Under the pieces are notes generated by a model. The model saw only the letters and a list, made by a program, of their open reading frames with translations. It had not been told where the DNA came from and made no database searches. Made by a program: the position numbers and the translations under genes. A stretch of 64,000 nucleotides of DNA from Comamonas sp. GB3 AK4-5. GTDB lineage: Bacteria > Pseudomonadota > Gammaproteobacteria > Burkholderiales > Burkholderiaceae_C. Below are positions 47,310-57,933 of the stretch, in pieces. Each line of letters opens with the position of its first letter. Positions within the stretch are counted from its first letter, which is position 1. The stretch lies in assembly GCF_041320665.1 (NCBI RefSeq), contig NZ_CP166730.1, positions 2,728,001 to 2,792,000 of the forward strand, in the 5' to 3' direction.

Positions 47310-47400
47310 CAGGGCACCGCGCAAGGGCCGCCCCGCCGCGCTGGTGCCGTCCCCCTCCCGCGCAGCGAGAGAGGGGGAAGACGCGAAGCGGCTCAGGGGG
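47310..47400 (-). repeat. CCCCTGAG-type palindromic repeat, copy 7
   Basis: A full-length copy on the minus strand starting one base after the fdx stop: CCCCCTGAGCCGCTTCGCG, CCCCCTCTCTCGCTGCGCGGGAGGGGG hairpin, GCGGGGCGGCCCTTGCGCGGTGCCC. Confidence 0.85.
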
Positions 47401-47401
47401 T

Positions 47402-47740
47402 TCAATGGTTCTCTTTGGCGTGGTTGATGGAGTATTTGGGAATTTCCACCGTCACGTCTTCCTGGGCCAGGATGGCCTGGCAGGACAGGCGCGACTGCGG
47501 CTCCAGGCCCCAGGCGCGGTCGAGCAGGTCTTCCTCTTCGTCCTCGGCTTCGTTGAGTGAATTCAGACCTTCGCGCACGATCACGTGGCAGGTGGTGCAG
47601 GCACGGCTCATATCGCAGGCATGCTCGATATGGATGCCGTTGTCCAGCAGGGCTTCGCAGATGGAGGTACCCGCAGGCGCCTTCACTTGTGCGCCCTGCG
47701 GACAGTATTCGGGGTGGGGAAGAATTTTGATTACAGGCAT
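47402..47740 (-). CDS. fdx: ISC-system [2Fe-2S] ferredoxin
   Basis: The protein has 112 residues. Cluster ligands are Cys42, Cys48, Cys51 (CDMSRACTTC) and Cys87 (RLSCQAI), the adrenodoxin-type spacing. The acidic helix NEAEDEEEDLLDRAWGL is the partner-binding face. It donates electrons for iron-sulfur cluster assembly on IscU. It is the last gene of the isc operon, 11 bp after hscA, and a palindromic repeat begins at its stop codon. Confidence 0.96.
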   Translation of the reverse strand: MPVIKILPHPEYCPQGAQVKAPAGTSICEALLDNGIHIEHACDMSRACTTCHVIVREGLNSLNEAEDEEEDLLDRAWGLEPQSRLSCQAILAQEDVTVEIPKYSINHAKENH

Positions 47741-47751
47741 GGGTTCATCGT

Positions 47752-49620
47752 TCAGGAAATGGATTGCACGTTCTTGCCGGCCAGCGCCTCGCGGATGCCG
47801 CGGTTCATGCGCTCGGCCGCAAAGGCTTCCGTGCCTTTGGCCAGGGCCTGGGTGGCTGCTTCGATTTCCGCAGCACTCGCAGCGCCCAGCGTCTGCTGCA
47901 GCGCGGCCATTAACGTATCAACCTCGGCACGCTGTGCAGGTTGCAGCAAGTCACCATCTGCGGCCAGCGCGCTGTGCGTGGCCAGCAGCATGCGGTCAGC
48001 ATCCACACGCGCTTCCACCAGGGCACGGGCCTGTATGTCTTGCTCGGCGGTGTCAAAACCGTCCTGCAGCATCTGCGCAATCTGCGCATCAGACAGGCCA
48101 TAAGACGGCTTGACGTCGATATGCGCCTCCACGCCGCTGACCTGTTCCTTGGCGCTCACGGACAGCAGGCCATCTGCATCGACCGTGAAGGTGACGCGAA
48201 TGCGCGCCGCACCCGCCGCCATGGGCGGGATGCCGCGCAGCTCAAAGCGGGCCAGGCTGCGGCAGTCGGCCACCAGATCGCGCTCACCCTGGACCACATG
48301 GATGGCCATGGCGGTTTGTCCGTCCTTGTAGGTGGTGAAGTCCTGGGCCCGGGCCGAGGGAATGGTTTCATTGCGCGCCACAATGCGCTCCACCAGGCCA
48401 CCCATGGTTTCCACGCCCAGCGACAGCGGAATCACGTCCAGCAGCAGCAGGTCGCCCGCAGCGCTGTTGCCCGCCAGCTGGTTGGCCTGGATGGCGGCAC
48501 CCAAGGCCACGACTTCGTCGGGGTTCAGATTGGTCAGCGGCGTCTGGCCAAAGTAGTCGCCCACGGCGCGCTGCACCAGGGGCATGCGGGTGGAGCCGCC
48601 CACCATGACCACGCCCTGCACCTCATCGGCCGTCAGCTCGGCATCACGCAAGGCTCGGCGCACGGCGGCCAAAGAGCGCTGGGTCAGCGCGGCAGTGGCC
48701 GCTTCAAAATCGCTACGGTGCACGACATGCTGCAGCTGGACACCATTCGCCAGCGGGGCGCTGAAGGTGGCGCTTTCGCTGTCGGTCAAGGCTTGCTTGC
48801 ATTGCTTGGCGGCCACGCGCACAGCGGCACGGTCTTCTGCCGTGGCCAACTGAGCACCGCTTTGCTGCAGCACCCATTGCGCCAGCGCGGCGTCGTAGTC
48901 GTCACCACCCAGGGCCGAGTCGCCACCGGTGGCAATCACCTCAAACACCCCTTGCGTCAGGCGCAGGATGGAGATGTCAAACGTGCCACCACCCAGGTCA
49001 TAGACGGCATACACGCCTTCGCTGCCGTTATCCAGGCCATAGGCAATGGCGGCGGCCGTGGGCTCGTTGATCAGGCGCAGCAAATGGATGCCGGCCAACT
49101 GGGCCGCGTCCTTGGTGGCCTGGCGCTGTGCATCGTCAAAATAGGCTGGCACGGTGATGACGGCGCCATACAGATCGTCGTCAAAGCTGTCTTCGGCGCG
49201 GTAGCGCAAGGTGGCCAGAATTTCGGCACTGATCTCCACCGGGCTCTTGTTGCCTGCACGCGTGGCCAGCGACACCATGCCCTGCTCTGCGGGCTGTGTC
49301 AGCGCATAGGGCAGTTGCGCCGCATTGGCAATATCGGCCAGCGCACGGCCCATGAAGCGCTTGACGGAAACGATGGTGTTGGCAGCGTCTTCCACTTCAT
49401 GACCGCGGGCGTCATAGCCGATCTGGCGCTTGCCATCGGGCAGATAACGCACCACCGAAGGCAGCAACACCTGGCCTTGCGCATCGGGCAGGCACTCGGC
49501 CACACCATTGCGCACGGCGGCCACCAGCGAGTGGGTGGTTCCCAGATCAATGCCCACCGCAATCCGTCGCTGGTGGGGATCTGGAGATTGACCGGGCTCT
49601 GAAATTTGCAATAACGCCAT
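47752..49620 (-). CDS. hscA: Fe-S assembly chaperone HscA (Hsp70 family)
   Basis: The protein has 622 residues. The ATPase domain begins [16 protein letters not shown] and has [14 protein letters not shown] and [13 protein letters not shown]. The substrate-binding domain starts near residue 395 ([14 protein letters not shown]), and the C-terminal lid lacks the DnaK EEVD end. It releases clusters from IscU with its J-protein partner HscB. The start is the second in-frame methionine, MALLQISEP, at 49620. A 24-base hairpin lies just upstream. Confidence 0.96.
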   Translation of the reverse strand: MALLQISEPGQSPDPHQRRIAVGIDLGTTHSLVAAVRNGVAECLPDAQGQVLLPSVVRYLPDGKRQIGYDARGHEVEDAANTIVSVKRFMGRALADIANAAQLPYALTQPAEQGMVSLATRAGNKSPVEISAEILATLRYRAEDSFDDDLYGAVITVPAYFDDAQRQATKDAAQLAGIHLLRLINEPTAAAIAYGLDNGSEGVYAVYDLGGGTFDISILRLTQGVFEVIATGGDSALGGDDYDAALAQWVLQQSGAQLATAEDRAAVRVAAKQCKQALTDSESATFSAPLANGVQLQHVVHRSDFEAATAALTQRSLAAVRRALRDAELTADEVQGVVMVGGSTRMPLVQRAVGDYFGQTPLTNLNPDEVVALGAAIQANQLAGNSAAGDLLLLDVIPLSLGVETMGGLVERIVARNETIPSARAQDFTTYKDGQTAMAIHVVQGERDLVADCRSLARFELRGIPPMAAGAARIRVTFTVDADGLLSVSAKEQVSGVEAHIDVKPSYGLSDAQIAQMLQDGFDTAEQDIQARALVEARVDADRMLLATHSALAADGDLLQPAQRAEVDTLMAALQQTLGAASAAEIEAATQALAKGTEAFAAERMNRGIREALAGKNVQSIS

Positions 49621-49638
49621 GGCTGTTCGCACTCACAA

Positions 49639-49662
49639 GGCCCGCTGCAATCCATGCGGGCC
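49639..49662 (-). promoter_or_regulatory. Hairpin between hscB and hscA
   Basis: GGCCCGC-(10)-GCGGGCC, a perfect seven-pair stem 18 bp before the hscA start on the same strand, with no T tract. It may be a processing or stability element within the operon transcript. Confidence 0.4.
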
Positions 49663-49737
49663 GTTAGGGATAGGCCACGCTACCGACTTGAAGCGGCTGG
49701 TGCGTGGCGCCATCTGAAATTGAAATCGGGAAAAAAG

Positions 49738-50256
49738 TTATTGTCCCAGCTGCTCGCGCCGCTGATCGATGTCCTGGACAAAGCGCTCAACAAACATGAG
49801 GGCTCTCACCACCTGCACGGCGGCCTGTGCGCCTTGGGCCGAGGCCAGCAACTCCTCGCATTGCTGCAGCATGTCGCGCCGCTCGGACATGACTTCACGC
49901 TCCAAAGCGTCCACATCGACCACGCTGGCGGCCTCTTCCAGCGCCTCGCGCCATTCCATCTGCTGCATCAAGAAGGCAGCAGGCATGGCCGTGTTGTCTT
50001 CGGCGCGCACCGGCACGCCATACAGCTCGCACAGATAGGCCGCGCGCTTGAGCGGATTTTTCAGGCGCTGGTAGGCCTCGTTGATGCGCACCGACCATTG
50101 CATGGCCACGCGCTGGGCCACCCCGCCCTCGGCGGCGAAGCGGTCCGGATGGGCCTTTTTTTGCAGCGCTTTCCAGCGCGTATCCAACAGGGCTCGGTCC
50201 AGCACAAACTGGCGCGGCAGGCCCATCAGTTCAAAATCGTCAGACTGCAGATTCAT
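49738..50256 (-). CDS. hscB: Fe-S assembly J-domain co-chaperone HscB
   Basis: The protein has 172 residues. The J domain occupies the first 75 with the essential HPD in KKAHPDRFA; the C-terminal three-helix bundle binds IscU (QQMEWREALEEA). It delivers IscU to HscA and stimulates its ATPase. The start at 50256, MNLQSDDFELMGLP, is the usual one; an upstream in-frame ATG at 50301 lies within the terminator hairpin and is unlikely. Confidence 0.95.
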   Translation of the reverse strand: MNLQSDDFELMGLPRQFVLDRALLDTRWKALQKKAHPDRFAAEGGVAQRVAMQWSVRINEAYQRLKNPLKRAAYLCELYGVPVRAEDNTAMPAAFLMQQMEWREALEEAASVVDVDALEREVMSERRDMLQQCEELLASAQGAQAAVQVVRALMFVERFVQDIDQRREQLGQ

Positions 50257-50261
50257 GTCAA

Positions 50262-50294
50262 TAAAAAACCGCCAGCACAGGAGCGGTGGCGGTT
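50262..50294 (-). terminator. Terminator-like hairpin between iscA and hscB
   Basis: On the minus strand AACCGCCA-(12)-TGGCGGTT is followed by TTTTAT. It sits between iscA and hscB, inside the isc operon, and would let iscRSUA be made in excess of hscBA-fdx. Confidence 0.7.
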
Positions 50295-50331
50295 TTTGCA
50301 AAAGGGCAACCCCACAAGAGGCTGCGGTGCT

Positions 50332-50655
50332 TTAGATGCGGAAGCTCTCGCCACAGCCACAACGGTCACGCTCGTTGGGGTTGCGGAACTTGAAGCCTTC
50401 GTTCAGGCCTTCGCGCACGAAATCCAGCTCGGTTCCGTCCAGATAGGCCAAGCTCTTGGGGTCGATCAGCACCTTCACACCCTGGCTGTCGAACACCATG
50501 TCTTCCGGCTCTGCTTCGTCCACATACTCCAGCTTGTATGCCAAGCCCGAGCAACCCGTGGTCTTGACCCCCAGGCGCACGCCAACACCCTTGCCGCGCC
50601 GCGTCAGATAGCGGCTGACGTGGCGGGCAGCGGCTTCAGTCAGAGTGATGGCCAT
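50332..50655 (-). CDS. iscA: A-type Fe-S carrier IscA
   Basis: The protein has 107 residues. The three conserved cysteines are Cys35 (TTGCSG), Cys99 and Cys101 (RCGCGESF). It carries or transfers clusters between the IscU scaffold and target proteins. It lies five bases after iscU and is followed by a terminator-like hairpin. Confidence 0.95.
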   Translation of the reverse strand: MAITLTEAAARHVSRYLTRRGKGVGVRLGVKTTGCSGLAYKLEYVDEAEPEDMVFDSQGVKVLIDPKSLAYLDGTELDFVREGLNEGFKFRNPNERDRCGCGESFRI

Positions 50656-50660
50656 TTTGT

Positions 50661-51059
50661 TCAGGCTTCCGCAGGGGCCGTGTGCTTGGTGCGGTAGTCG
50701 TTGACGGCTGCCTTGATGGCGTCTTCCGCCAGGATGGAGCAGTGCACCTTGACGGGAGGCAGGGCCAACTCTTCAGCGATCTGGCTGTTCTTCAGCGCAG
50801 CGGCTTCATCCAGCGTCTTGCCCTTGACCCATTCGGTCACCAGCGACGAGGAAGCAATGGCAGAACCGCAGCCATAGGTCTTGAAGCGCGCGTCTTCGAT
50901 CACACCCGTGGAAGGGTTGACCTTGATCTGCAGCTTCATCACGTCGCCGCAGGCGGGAGCGCCCACCATGCCAGTGCCCACCGAGTCGTCGCCCTTGTCG
51001 AAGGAGCCGACGTTGCGGGGGTTTTCATAGTGATCGATAACTTTGTCAGAGTAAGCCAT
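50661..51059 (-). CDS. iscU: Fe-S cluster scaffold IscU
   Basis: The protein has 132 residues. Cluster ligands are Cys37, Cys64 and Cys107, with Asp39 in [12 protein letters not shown]. The HscA-recognition motif is PPVKVHC (LPPVK, residues 100-104). It is the platform on which IscS-derived sulfur and iron are built into [2Fe-2S] clusters. It lies 65 bp after iscS. Confidence 0.97.
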   Translation of the reverse strand: MAYSDKVIDHYENPRNVGSFDKGDDSVGTGMVGAPACGDVMKLQIKVNPSTGVIEDARFKTYGCGSAIASSSLVTEWVKGKTLDEAAALKNSQIAEELALPPVKVHCSILAEDAIKAAVNDYRTKHTAPAEA

Positions 51060-51124
51060 GTGTCTACCTCTACTTTTTCCGTATTAGCTCTTGCAGCGCC
51101 GTCTTTGCTGTGCACGCATGCACA

Positions 51125-52345
51125 TCAGTGCGCGGCCCATTGGATGGTGCTCAAATCAACACCATCTTGGTACATTTCCCACAAGGGGCTCAACGCGCGC
51201 AGCTTCTCCACGTTCGTGCGGATGGAGCTGATGGCGTAGTCGATTTCTTCTTCGGTGGTGAAGCGCCCAATCGTCATGCGCAGCGAGCTGTGTGCCAGCT
51301 CGTCGCTGCGACCCAGGGCGCGCAGCACATAGCTGGGCTCCAGACTGGCCGAGGTGCAGGCCGAACCGGACGAAACCGCCAGACCCTTGATGCCCATGAT
51401 CAGCGATTCGCCTTCGACGAAGTTGAAGCTGATGTTCAGATTCTGGGGAACACGGCGCTCCAGGCTGCCGTTCACAAAAACCTGCTCGATGTCCTTGAGG
51501 CCGTCCAGCAGGCGCTGTTGCAGAACCTTGGCGTGGGCCAGATCCTTGCTCATGTCTTCCTTGGCAATGCGGAAGGCTTCGCCCATGCCCACAATTTGGT
51601 GCGTGGGCAGCGTGCCGGAGCGCATACCGCGCTCATGACCACCGCCATGCATCTGCGCTTCCAGGCGCACGCGGGGCTTGCGGCGCACATACAAGGCGCC
51701 CACGCCCTTGGGGCCGTAGGTCTTGTGCCCTGTCATGCTCATCAGGTCGATGGGCATGCTCGCCATGTCGATGTCGACACGGCCCGTAGCCTGGGCGGCA
51801 TCCACATGGAACAAAATGCCTTTTTCGCGGCAGATGGCACCGATCGCAGGAATGTCCTGGATCACACCGATCTCGTTGTTCACAAACAGCACGCTCACCA
51901 AAATGGTGTCGGGACGCAGGGCCGCCTTGAAGGCCTCCAGGTCGAGCAAACCGTCTTCCTGAACGTCCAGATAAGTGACCTCAAAGCCTTGGCGCTCCAG
52001 CTCACGCATGGTGTCCAGCACCGCCTTGTGCTCGGTCTTGAGCGTGATGAGGTGCTTGCCCTTGCCTTGGTAGAAATGCGCTGCACCCTTGATGGCCAGG
52101 TTGATGGACTCGGTGGCACCACTGGTCCAGACGATTTCACGCGAATCCGCACCGATCAGGTCAGCGACTTGCTTGCGTGCATTTTCGATGGCCTCTTCCG
52201 CCTCCCAGCCCCAGGCATGGCTGCGCGATGCCGCGTTGCCAAAATGCTCACGCAGCCAGGGGATCATGGCGTCGACAACGCGCGGATCCACAGGCGTGGT
52301 CGCGCCGTAGTCGAGATAGATGGGGAAATGCGGGGTCATGTCCAT
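51125..52345 (-). CDS. iscS: Cysteine desulfurase IscS
   Basis: The protein has 406 residues, the group I desulfurase length. The PLP lysine is Lys208 in [12 protein letters not shown]. The catalytic cysteine is Cys330 in the flexible loop [17 protein letters not shown]. It extracts sulfur from cysteine for clusters, thiolated tRNA and cofactors. It follows iscR by 111 bp on the same strand. Confidence 0.97.
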   Translation of the reverse strand: MDMTPHFPIYLDYGATTPVDPRVVDAMIPWLREHFGNAASRSHAWGWEAEEAIENARKQVADLIGADSREIVWTSGATESINLAIKGAAHFYQGKGKHLITLKTEHKAVLDTMRELERQGFEVTYLDVQEDGLLDLEAFKAALRPDTILVSVLFVNNEIGVIQDIPAIGAICREKGILFHVDAAQATGRVDIDMASMPIDLMSMTGHKTYGPKGVGALYVRRKPRVRLEAQMHGGGHERGMRSGTLPTHQIVGMGEAFRIAKEDMSKDLAHAKVLQQRLLDGLKDIEQVFVNGSLERRVPQNLNISFNFVEGESLIMGIKGLAVSSGSACTSASLEPSYVLRALGRSDELAHSSLRMTIGRFTTEEEIDYAISSIRTNVEKLRALSPLWEMYQDGVDLSTIQWAAH

Positions 52346-52456
52346 GGCTGGCTCTATGAAATCAGGCTGGCAAACAAGAAATGCCGGGAATGCCGAAAAA
52401 ACTGGCTGAGCAGGAGGCGAGGCGGCCAGCAGATGACCGACCCGCGCCTTCCGGCA

Positions 52457-52993
52457 TCAGGATTTGGCGAAGGCGTTGCCCAGTGCGAACACCGAGTTGG
52501 GCGCATTCACGCGGATGGGCTTGACCACGGGTGCGGTCGAGATGGCGCGACGCACCACGGGCTTGTCTTCAATCTGCACGCCCTTGGCGATCTGCTCGTC
52601 CACCAGCTTTTGCAGGGTGACGGAGTCGAGGAATTCGACCATGCGCTGGTTCAGCGCGGCCCACAGCTCGTGGGTCATGCAACGGCCGGCTTCGCCCAGA
52701 CAGTTTTCCTTGCCGCCACACTGGGTGGCGTCAATGGGTTCGTCCACCGAGACGATGATGTCGGCCACGGTGATGTCGGCAGCCTTGCGGGCCAGGGTAT
52801 AGCCACCGCCAGGGCCACGGGTGGATTCCACCAGTTCGTGGCGGCGCAGCTTGCCAAACAATTGCTCCAGGTAGGAGAGCGAAATTTGCTGACGCTGGCT
52901 GATGGCGGCCAGGGTCACTGGACCGTTGTTCTGGCGCAAGGCCAAGTCGATCATGGCTGTGACCGCAAAGCGGCCTTTGGTGGTGAGACGCAT
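52457..52993 (-). CDS. iscR: Fe-S cluster-sensing repressor IscR
   Basis: The protein has 178 residues and an Rrf2-type winged helix (MRLTTKGRFAVTAMIDLALRQ). Cluster ligands are Cys92, Cys98 and Cys105 with His108 nearby, as in E. coli IscR. With a [2Fe-2S] cluster it represses the isc operon; without one it controls other sites. The extra C-terminal 25 residues are variable. It heads the operon and has its own putative operator 130 bp upstream. Confidence 0.97.
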   Translation of the reverse strand: MRLTTKGRFAVTAMIDLALRQNNGPVTLAAISQRQQISLSYLEQLFGKLRRHELVESTRGPGGGYTLARKAADITVADIIVSVDEPIDATQCGGKENCLGEAGRCMTHELWAALNQRMVEFLDSVTLQKLVDEQIAKGVQIEDKPVVRRAISTAPVVKPIRVNAPNSVFALGNAFAKS

Positions 52994-53126
52994 CGCGAGC
53001 TCCTTCTATCAGGCTTGTTGGTTACAGAAACGTCGGCACAGCAGTGGCTTTGGCCGACACCGTCTCCGCCCTTACTCCGGCCTTAACAAAGGTTCAGAGC
53101 CCTTCTTGGTTCGAAGTGTTTTGTTG

Positions 53127-53151
53127 TTGAGTATTTGACCGGAGTATAGCA
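53127..53151 (-). promoter_or_regulatory. iscR: Putative iscR promoter and IscR operator
   Basis: On the minus strand an extended -10 TGCTATACT (53151-53143) runs into CCGGTCAAATACTCAA. The plus-strand reading TTGAGTATTTGACCGGAGTAT resembles a type 1 IscR site (GAGTA...GAC...GTAT blocks). No clear -35 box is seen, which fits an extended -10 promoter. The match is by eye. Confidence 0.5.
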
Positions 53152-53248
53152 TAAACCCCATCAAATTTGTCGGATACCATGGATTTTGTCGTTTGCAGGC
53201 ATAGCGAAACCTTATCGGCATCACAGTTTCCCACGACAGACGGCCTTC

Positions 53249-55306
53249 CTAGACACCCAACATCCGCGTCTTCAACGCAGCCAACTGATCGCGCGCACGG
53301 GCGGCCTGTTCGAATTCCAGGTTGCGCGCAAACTCCAGCATCTCCTTTTCCAGACGCTTGATTTCTTTGGCAACTTCCTTTTCCGAAAGTTCCTGAACTT
53401 CTTCAACTTGGCGCTGCCGCACCTCCAGCAGCCTGGCCTCTTTCCCACTCTTCTCGCTATAGACCCCATCAATCAGGTCTTTCACCCTCTTGACAATTGC
53501 CTGAGGAACCACTCCTCTTTCCTCGTTGTAAGCCATTTGCTTGATCCGGCGACGCTCGGTCTCGTCCATGGCCTTGCGCATGGAGTCGGTGATACGGTCG
53601 GCATACAAAATGGCTTTGCCACGCAGATTGCGGGCAGCACGGCCTATGGTCTGGATCAGACTGCGCTCGGCACGCAAAAAGCCCTCCTTGTCCGCATCCA
53701 GGATGGCCACCAAGGAGACTTCGGGAATGTCCAGGCCTTCGCGCAGCAGGTTGATACCCACCAGCACGTCAAAAACGCCCAAACGCAGGTCGCGGATGAT
53801 TTCCACGCGCTCCACCGTGTCCACATCCGAGTGCAAATAGCGCACCCTCACCCCGTTGTCGGTCAGGTAGTCGGTGAGCTGCTCGGCCATGCGCTTGGTC
53901 AGCGTGGTGATCAGCACACGCTCTTCCAGCTCCGCCCGCTTGCGGATCTCCTGCAGCACATCGTCCACCTGGTGGGTGGCGGGCCGCACTTCGATCTCGG
54001 GATCCACCAGGCCCGTGGGACGCACCACCTGGTCCACCACCTGGCCCGAATGGGTTTTTTCGTAGTCGGCCGGCGTGGCGGAAACAAAGACCACCTGGCG
54101 CATGCGCTGCTCAAACTCTTCGAATTTCAGCGGGCGGTTGTCCAGCGCCGAAGGCAGGCGAAAGCCATATTCCACCAGCGTGGTCTTGCGCGCCCGGTCG
54201 CCGTTGTACATGGCATTGAGCTGGCCAATCATCTGGTGGCTCTCGTCCAGGAACATGATGGAGTCCTTGGGCATGTAATCGGTCAACGTGCTGGGCGGAT
54301 CCCCCGGCGCCGCACCCGAGAGATGGCGGGTGTAGTTCTCAATCCCCTTGCAGTGCCCGACTTCGCTGAGCATCTCCAGATCAAAGCGCGTGCGTTGCTC
54401 CAGGCGCTGGGCCTCCACCAGCTTGCCGTCGGCCACCAGTTGCTTGAGGCGCTCGGCCAGCTCCAGCTTGATGGTTTCCACGGCTGCCAGCACCTTGTCG
54501 CGCGGCGTCACATAGTGGCTGCTGGGGTAGACCGTGAAACGCGGAATGTTTTGCTTGACACGCCCGGTCAAGGGATCAAACAGCTGGAGGCTGTCCACCT
54601 CGTCGTCAAACAGCTCGATGCGGATGGCCAGCTCGGAGTGCTCAGCCGGGAACACATCGATGGTGTCACCGCGCACGCGGAACTTGCCCCGCGTGAAGTC
54701 CTGGTCATTGCGCTGGTACTGCATGCGAATCAGCTGGGCAATGGCATCGCGCTGGCTCAGGCGGTCGCCGGTACGCAGCGTCATCACCATGCGGTGGTAG
54801 CTCTCGGGCTCGCCAATGCCGTAAATGGCAGACACCGTGGCCACAATGACCACATCGCGTCGCTCCATCAGGCTCTTGGTGCAGGACAGGCGCATCTGCT
54901 CGATGTGCTCGTTGATGGCGCTGTCTTTTTCGATGAACAGGTCACGCTGCGGCACATAGGCTTCGGGCTGGTAGTAGTCGTAGTAGCTGACGAAGTACTC
55001 CACCGCATTGTTCGGAAAGAACTCGCGAAACTCGCTGTACAGCTGCGCCGCCAGCGTCTTGTTGGGCGCAAACACAATGGCCGGACGCCCCAGGCGCGCA
55101 ATGACATTGGCCATGGTGAAGGTCTTGCCCGAGCCCGTCACGCCCAGCAAGGTTTGAAAAGCCTCGCCGTCCTCCACCCCCTCCACCAGCTTGTCAATGG
55201 CTGCAGGCTGGTCACCTGCCGGCAGATAGGGCTGAAACAGCTCAAATGGCGAATCAGGAAAGTGCACGAAAGTGCCCTGGGGCACAGAATCTATAGCTTC
55301 TTGCAT
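53249..55306 (-). CDS. uvrB: Excinuclease ABC subunit B
   Basis: The protein has 685 residues, normal for UvrB. Walker A is GVTGSGKT (55-62). The beta-hairpin region is [25 protein letters not shown], motif II is FLDESH, and helicase motifs V-VI are [29 protein letters not shown] and QTIGRAARN. The UvrC-binding UVR domain ends the protein ([23 protein letters not shown]). It verifies and opens DNA around bulky lesions in nucleotide excision repair. The start at 55306 gives [11 protein letters not shown]; an ATG at 55327 is also in frame. It is divergent from the aminotransferase gene. Confidence 0.97.
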   Translation of the reverse strand: MQEAIDSVPQGTFVHFPDSPFELFQPYLPAGDQPAAIDKLVEGVEDGEAFQTLLGVTGSGKTFTMANVIARLGRPAIVFAPNKTLAAQLYSEFREFFPNNAVEYFVSYYDYYQPEAYVPQRDLFIEKDSAINEHIEQMRLSCTKSLMERRDVVIVATVSAIYGIGEPESYHRMVMTLRTGDRLSQRDAIAQLIRMQYQRNDQDFTRGKFRVRGDTIDVFPAEHSELAIRIELFDDEVDSLQLFDPLTGRVKQNIPRFTVYPSSHYVTPRDKVLAAVETIKLELAERLKQLVADGKLVEAQRLEQRTRFDLEMLSEVGHCKGIENYTRHLSGAAPGDPPSTLTDYMPKDSIMFLDESHQMIGQLNAMYNGDRARKTTLVEYGFRLPSALDNRPLKFEEFEQRMRQVVFVSATPADYEKTHSGQVVDQVVRPTGLVDPEIEVRPATHQVDDVLQEIRKRAELEERVLITTLTKRMAEQLTDYLTDNGVRVRYLHSDVDTVERVEIIRDLRLGVFDVLVGINLLREGLDIPEVSLVAILDADKEGFLRAERSLIQTIGRAARNLRGKAILYADRITDSMRKAMDETERRRIKQMAYNEERGVVPQAIVKRVKDLIDGVYSEKSGKEARLLEVRQRQVEEVQELSEKEVAKEIKRLEKEMLEFARNLEFEQAARARDQLAALKTRMLGV

Positions 55307-55420
55307 GGTGTTATGTCTTCGGCGCATGAGGCCACCCATGGCTAAAATAGCGGGGCAACTCTCAAGACTACCGCAGTACTTGGGGATGCTCTGCTTTATT
55401 TCCACCATCGAGGACTTTTC

Positions 55421-56617
55421 ATGTCTCTGTTTACCGCCGTCGAGATGGCCCCCCGTGACCCGATCCTGGGCCTGAACGATCAATTCGCCGCCGACAGCAA
55501 CCCCAACAAAGTGAACCTGGGCGTGGGCGTGTATTTCGACGATAACGGCAAGCTGCCCCTGCTGCAGTGTGTTCAGGCCGCTGAAAAGGCCATGATGGAC
55601 AAGCCCACGCCCCGCGGCTATCTGCCCATCGACGGCATTGCCGCCTACGACAACGGCGTCAAGGCTCTGGTGTTTGGCGCCGACTCCGACGTGGTGAAGT
55701 CCGGCCGCGTGTCCACCGTGCAAGCCATTGGCGGCACCGGTGGCCTGAAGATCGGCGCCGACTTTCTGAAAAAGCTCAACCCCAACGCCAAGGTACTGAT
55801 CTCCGACCCCAGCTGGGAAAACCACCGCGCCATCTTTCAGAATTCGGGCTTTGAAGTCGACAGCTATCGGTACTACGACGCCGCCAACCGCGCTATCAAC
55901 TTTGAAGGCATGTTGGCCGACCTGAGCGCTGCAGCGCCCGGAACCATCGTGGTACTGCACGCCTGCTGTCACAACCCCACCGGCTACGACATCACCGCCG
56001 CGCAGTGGGAGCAGGTGATTGCCGTGGTCAAGGCCAAGGGCCTGGTGGCCTTCTTGGACATGGCCTACCAAGGCTTTGGCTACGGCATCGCCGAAGACGG
56101 CGCCGTGATCGGCAAGTTCGTGGCTGCCGGCCTGAACATTTTTGTCTCCACCTCCTTCTCCAAGAGCTTCAGCCTGTATGGCGAGCGCGTGGGCGCCCTG
56201 TCCGTGGTGGCCAACGACAAGGAAGAAGCCGCCCGCGTGCTGTCGCAGCTGAAGATTGCCATCCGCACTAACTACTCCAACCCACCCACCCACGGTGGCG
56301 CTGTGGTGGCCGCCGTACTGAACACCCCCGAGCTGCGCGCGCAGTGGGAGGCCGAGCTGGGTGAAATGCGCGTGCGCATCAAGGCCATGCGCCAAAAACT
56401 GGTCGACAGCCTCAAGGCCGCCGGCGTGCAGCAGGACATGAGCTTTATCACCACCCAGATCGGTATGTTCAGCTACTCCGGCCTGTCCAAGGAACAGATG
56501 GTGCGCCTGCGCTCCGAGTTCGGCGTGTACGGCACCGACACCGGTCGCATGTGCGTGGCTGCACTGAACAGCAAAAACATCGATTACGTCTGCAAGGCCA
56601 TTGCTGCCGTGATCTAA
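55421..56617 (+). CDS. Aromatic-amino-acid/aspartate aminotransferase
   Basis: The protein has 398 residues and fold type I, class I. Signatures: [17 protein letters not shown] at the N-terminus, the substrate-carboxylate and PLP region [21 protein letters not shown], the Schiff-base Lys in [18 protein letters not shown], and Arg near the C-terminus in [16 protein letters not shown]. This is the AspC/TyrB group; which substrate is preferred cannot be told. An isolated gene with a terminator after it. Confidence 0.93.
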   Translation: MSLFTAVEMAPRDPILGLNDQFAADSNPNKVNLGVGVYFDDNGKLPLLQCVQAAEKAMMDKPTPRGYLPIDGIAAYDNGVKALVFGADSDVVKSGRVSTVQAIGGTGGLKIGADFLKKLNPNAKVLISDPSWENHRAIFQNSGFEVDSYRYYDAANRAINFEGMLADLSAAAPGTIVVLHACCHNPTGYDITAAQWEQVIAVVKAKGLVAFLDMAYQGFGYGIAEDGAVIGKFVAAGLNIFVSTSFSKSFSLYGERVGALSVVANDKEEAARVLSQLKIAIRTNYSNPPTHGGAVVAAVLNTPELRAQWEAELGEMRVRIKAMRQKLVDSLKAAGVQQDMSFITTQIGMFSYSGLSKEQMVRLRSEFGVYGTDTGRMCVAALNSKNIDYVCKAIAAVI

Positions 56618-56676
56618 GCCTTGAACACAACGCGCGTGCTGCTAGGCAGCACTTGCGTTTGGCATGGTTTCTTCCA

Positions 56677-56698
56677 AGCCGCCTGCGGGCGGCTTTTT
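56677..56698 (+). terminator. Terminator of the aminotransferase gene
   Basis: AAGCCGCC-TGCG-GGCGGCTT followed by further T, 60 bp after the stop. Confidence 0.85.
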
Positions 56699-56863
56699 TG
56701 CGCCGATATGCGCGGCAGGCGTATGCCGGTACACCCTGCAACTTCACATTGCAGTGCGCGGGTATAAACAAGCTCCACGCCGATTCCGCGCAGCGCCTCC
56801 TACGAGGTGAAGGCGCCTGCAGCAGAACGAACTGGACGCCTTCGACCACAACACCAAGAACGC

Positions 56864-57760
56864 ATGAGACACCCACACAGCCTTCAAGGCATTCGCATTC
56901 TCAGCCTGGCACTCAATCTTCCCGGCCCTGCTGCTTTGCAGCGCTGCCAGGAGATGGGCGCCATCTGCACCAAGATCGAGCCACCGACCGCGGATGGCAG
57001 CAGCGGCGACCCCATGGCCTTGTACAGCCCTGCGGCCTACCAGGCTCTGCACCAAGGCATCCGCATACTCCAGGCCCACCTCAAAACCACGGAGGGCCTG
57101 CACAAGCTGCAACATGAGCTGCAGACTACCGACGTACTGCTGACCTCCTTCCGTCCCTCGGCTCTGCACAAACTGGGGCTGGACTGGGCCGCACTCCACG
57201 CCCGCTATCCACGGTTGTGCATGGTGCGCATCCTGGGCGATGCGCGCCCCGAAGCAGCCGACCTGCCAGGGCATGACCTGACCTACCAGGCAGAGGCGGG
57301 TCTGGTGCATCCCGGCCATATGCCCACCAGCTTGCACGCGGACATGGCCGGCGCGCTCTGCGCCAGCGAAGCACTGCTCCAAACCCTGGTGGAACGCGAG
57401 CACACAGGCATCGGCGCCCTGCGCGATGTGGGCCTGGCCCAGGCGGCCCAGTGGCTGGCACACCCGCTGCACTGGGGGTTGACCACACCGGACGGCGATG
57501 TGGGCGGCGCCCATGCCGGCTACCGCGTATATGCCACCGCCGACGGGCATGTGGCCGTGGCGGCACTGGAGCCACATTTCGCCCAGCGCTTGTGCGCCGC
57601 AGCCGGCATTGACTGCGACGGCCAGGCCATCCACATGCGCAGCCCAGCGCTGCATACGCAGCTGGCCACTTTTCTGCGTCACACCGCCGGTACAGATTTG
57701 AAACGCATTGCAGCGGAACGAGACATTCCCCTACATGTACTGTCAAGTCACGCCAAATAA
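56864..57760 (+). CDS. CaiB/BaiF-family CoA transferase, short
   Basis: The protein has 298 residues. The start RHPHSLQGIRILSLALNLPGPAALQRCQEMGA matches the CoA-binding N-terminus. The pair His137-Asp138 in PGHDLTYQAEAGL corresponds to the catalytic Asp region of alpha-methylacyl-CoA racemase (GHDINY). Family members usually have 360-400 residues, so the C-terminal part is cut short, though HIGIGALRDVGLAQAA is retained. It may be an active racemase-like enzyme or a relic. No fatty acid gene is adjacent. Confidence 0.7.
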   Translation: MRHPHSLQGIRILSLALNLPGPAALQRCQEMGAICTKIEPPTADGSSGDPMALYSPAAYQALHQGIRILQAHLKTTEGLHKLQHELQTTDVLLTSFRPSALHKLGLDWAALHARYPRLCMVRILGDARPEAADLPGHDLTYQAEAGLVHPGHMPTSLHADMAGALCASEALLQTLVEREHTGIGALRDVGLAQAAQWLAHPLHWGLTTPDGDVGGAHAGYRVYATADGHVAVAALEPHFAQRLCAAAGIDCDGQAIHMRSPALHTQLATFLRHTAGTDLKRIAAERDIPLHVLSSHAK

Positions 57761-57933
57761 TTGACACGCAAGACGCCGACACATTGCCACGCCCGGTGGA
57801 TGGCATAAACAAACATGCCGCTGGCACCAAGCATCCGCCCTGCGGAGGTGGCGCAATCTGGCACTGTATGCAAACTGCAGAAATCCGATTACCGGAATTT
57901 TGTGCTGCCCTTTTGCAGAAGCGTTCACTGTCA

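Noticed and set aside
55307..55420. Searched for a LexA (SOS) box upstream of uvrB
   Set aside because: No CTG-N10-CAG with a convincing AT-rich centre was seen in the divergent region.
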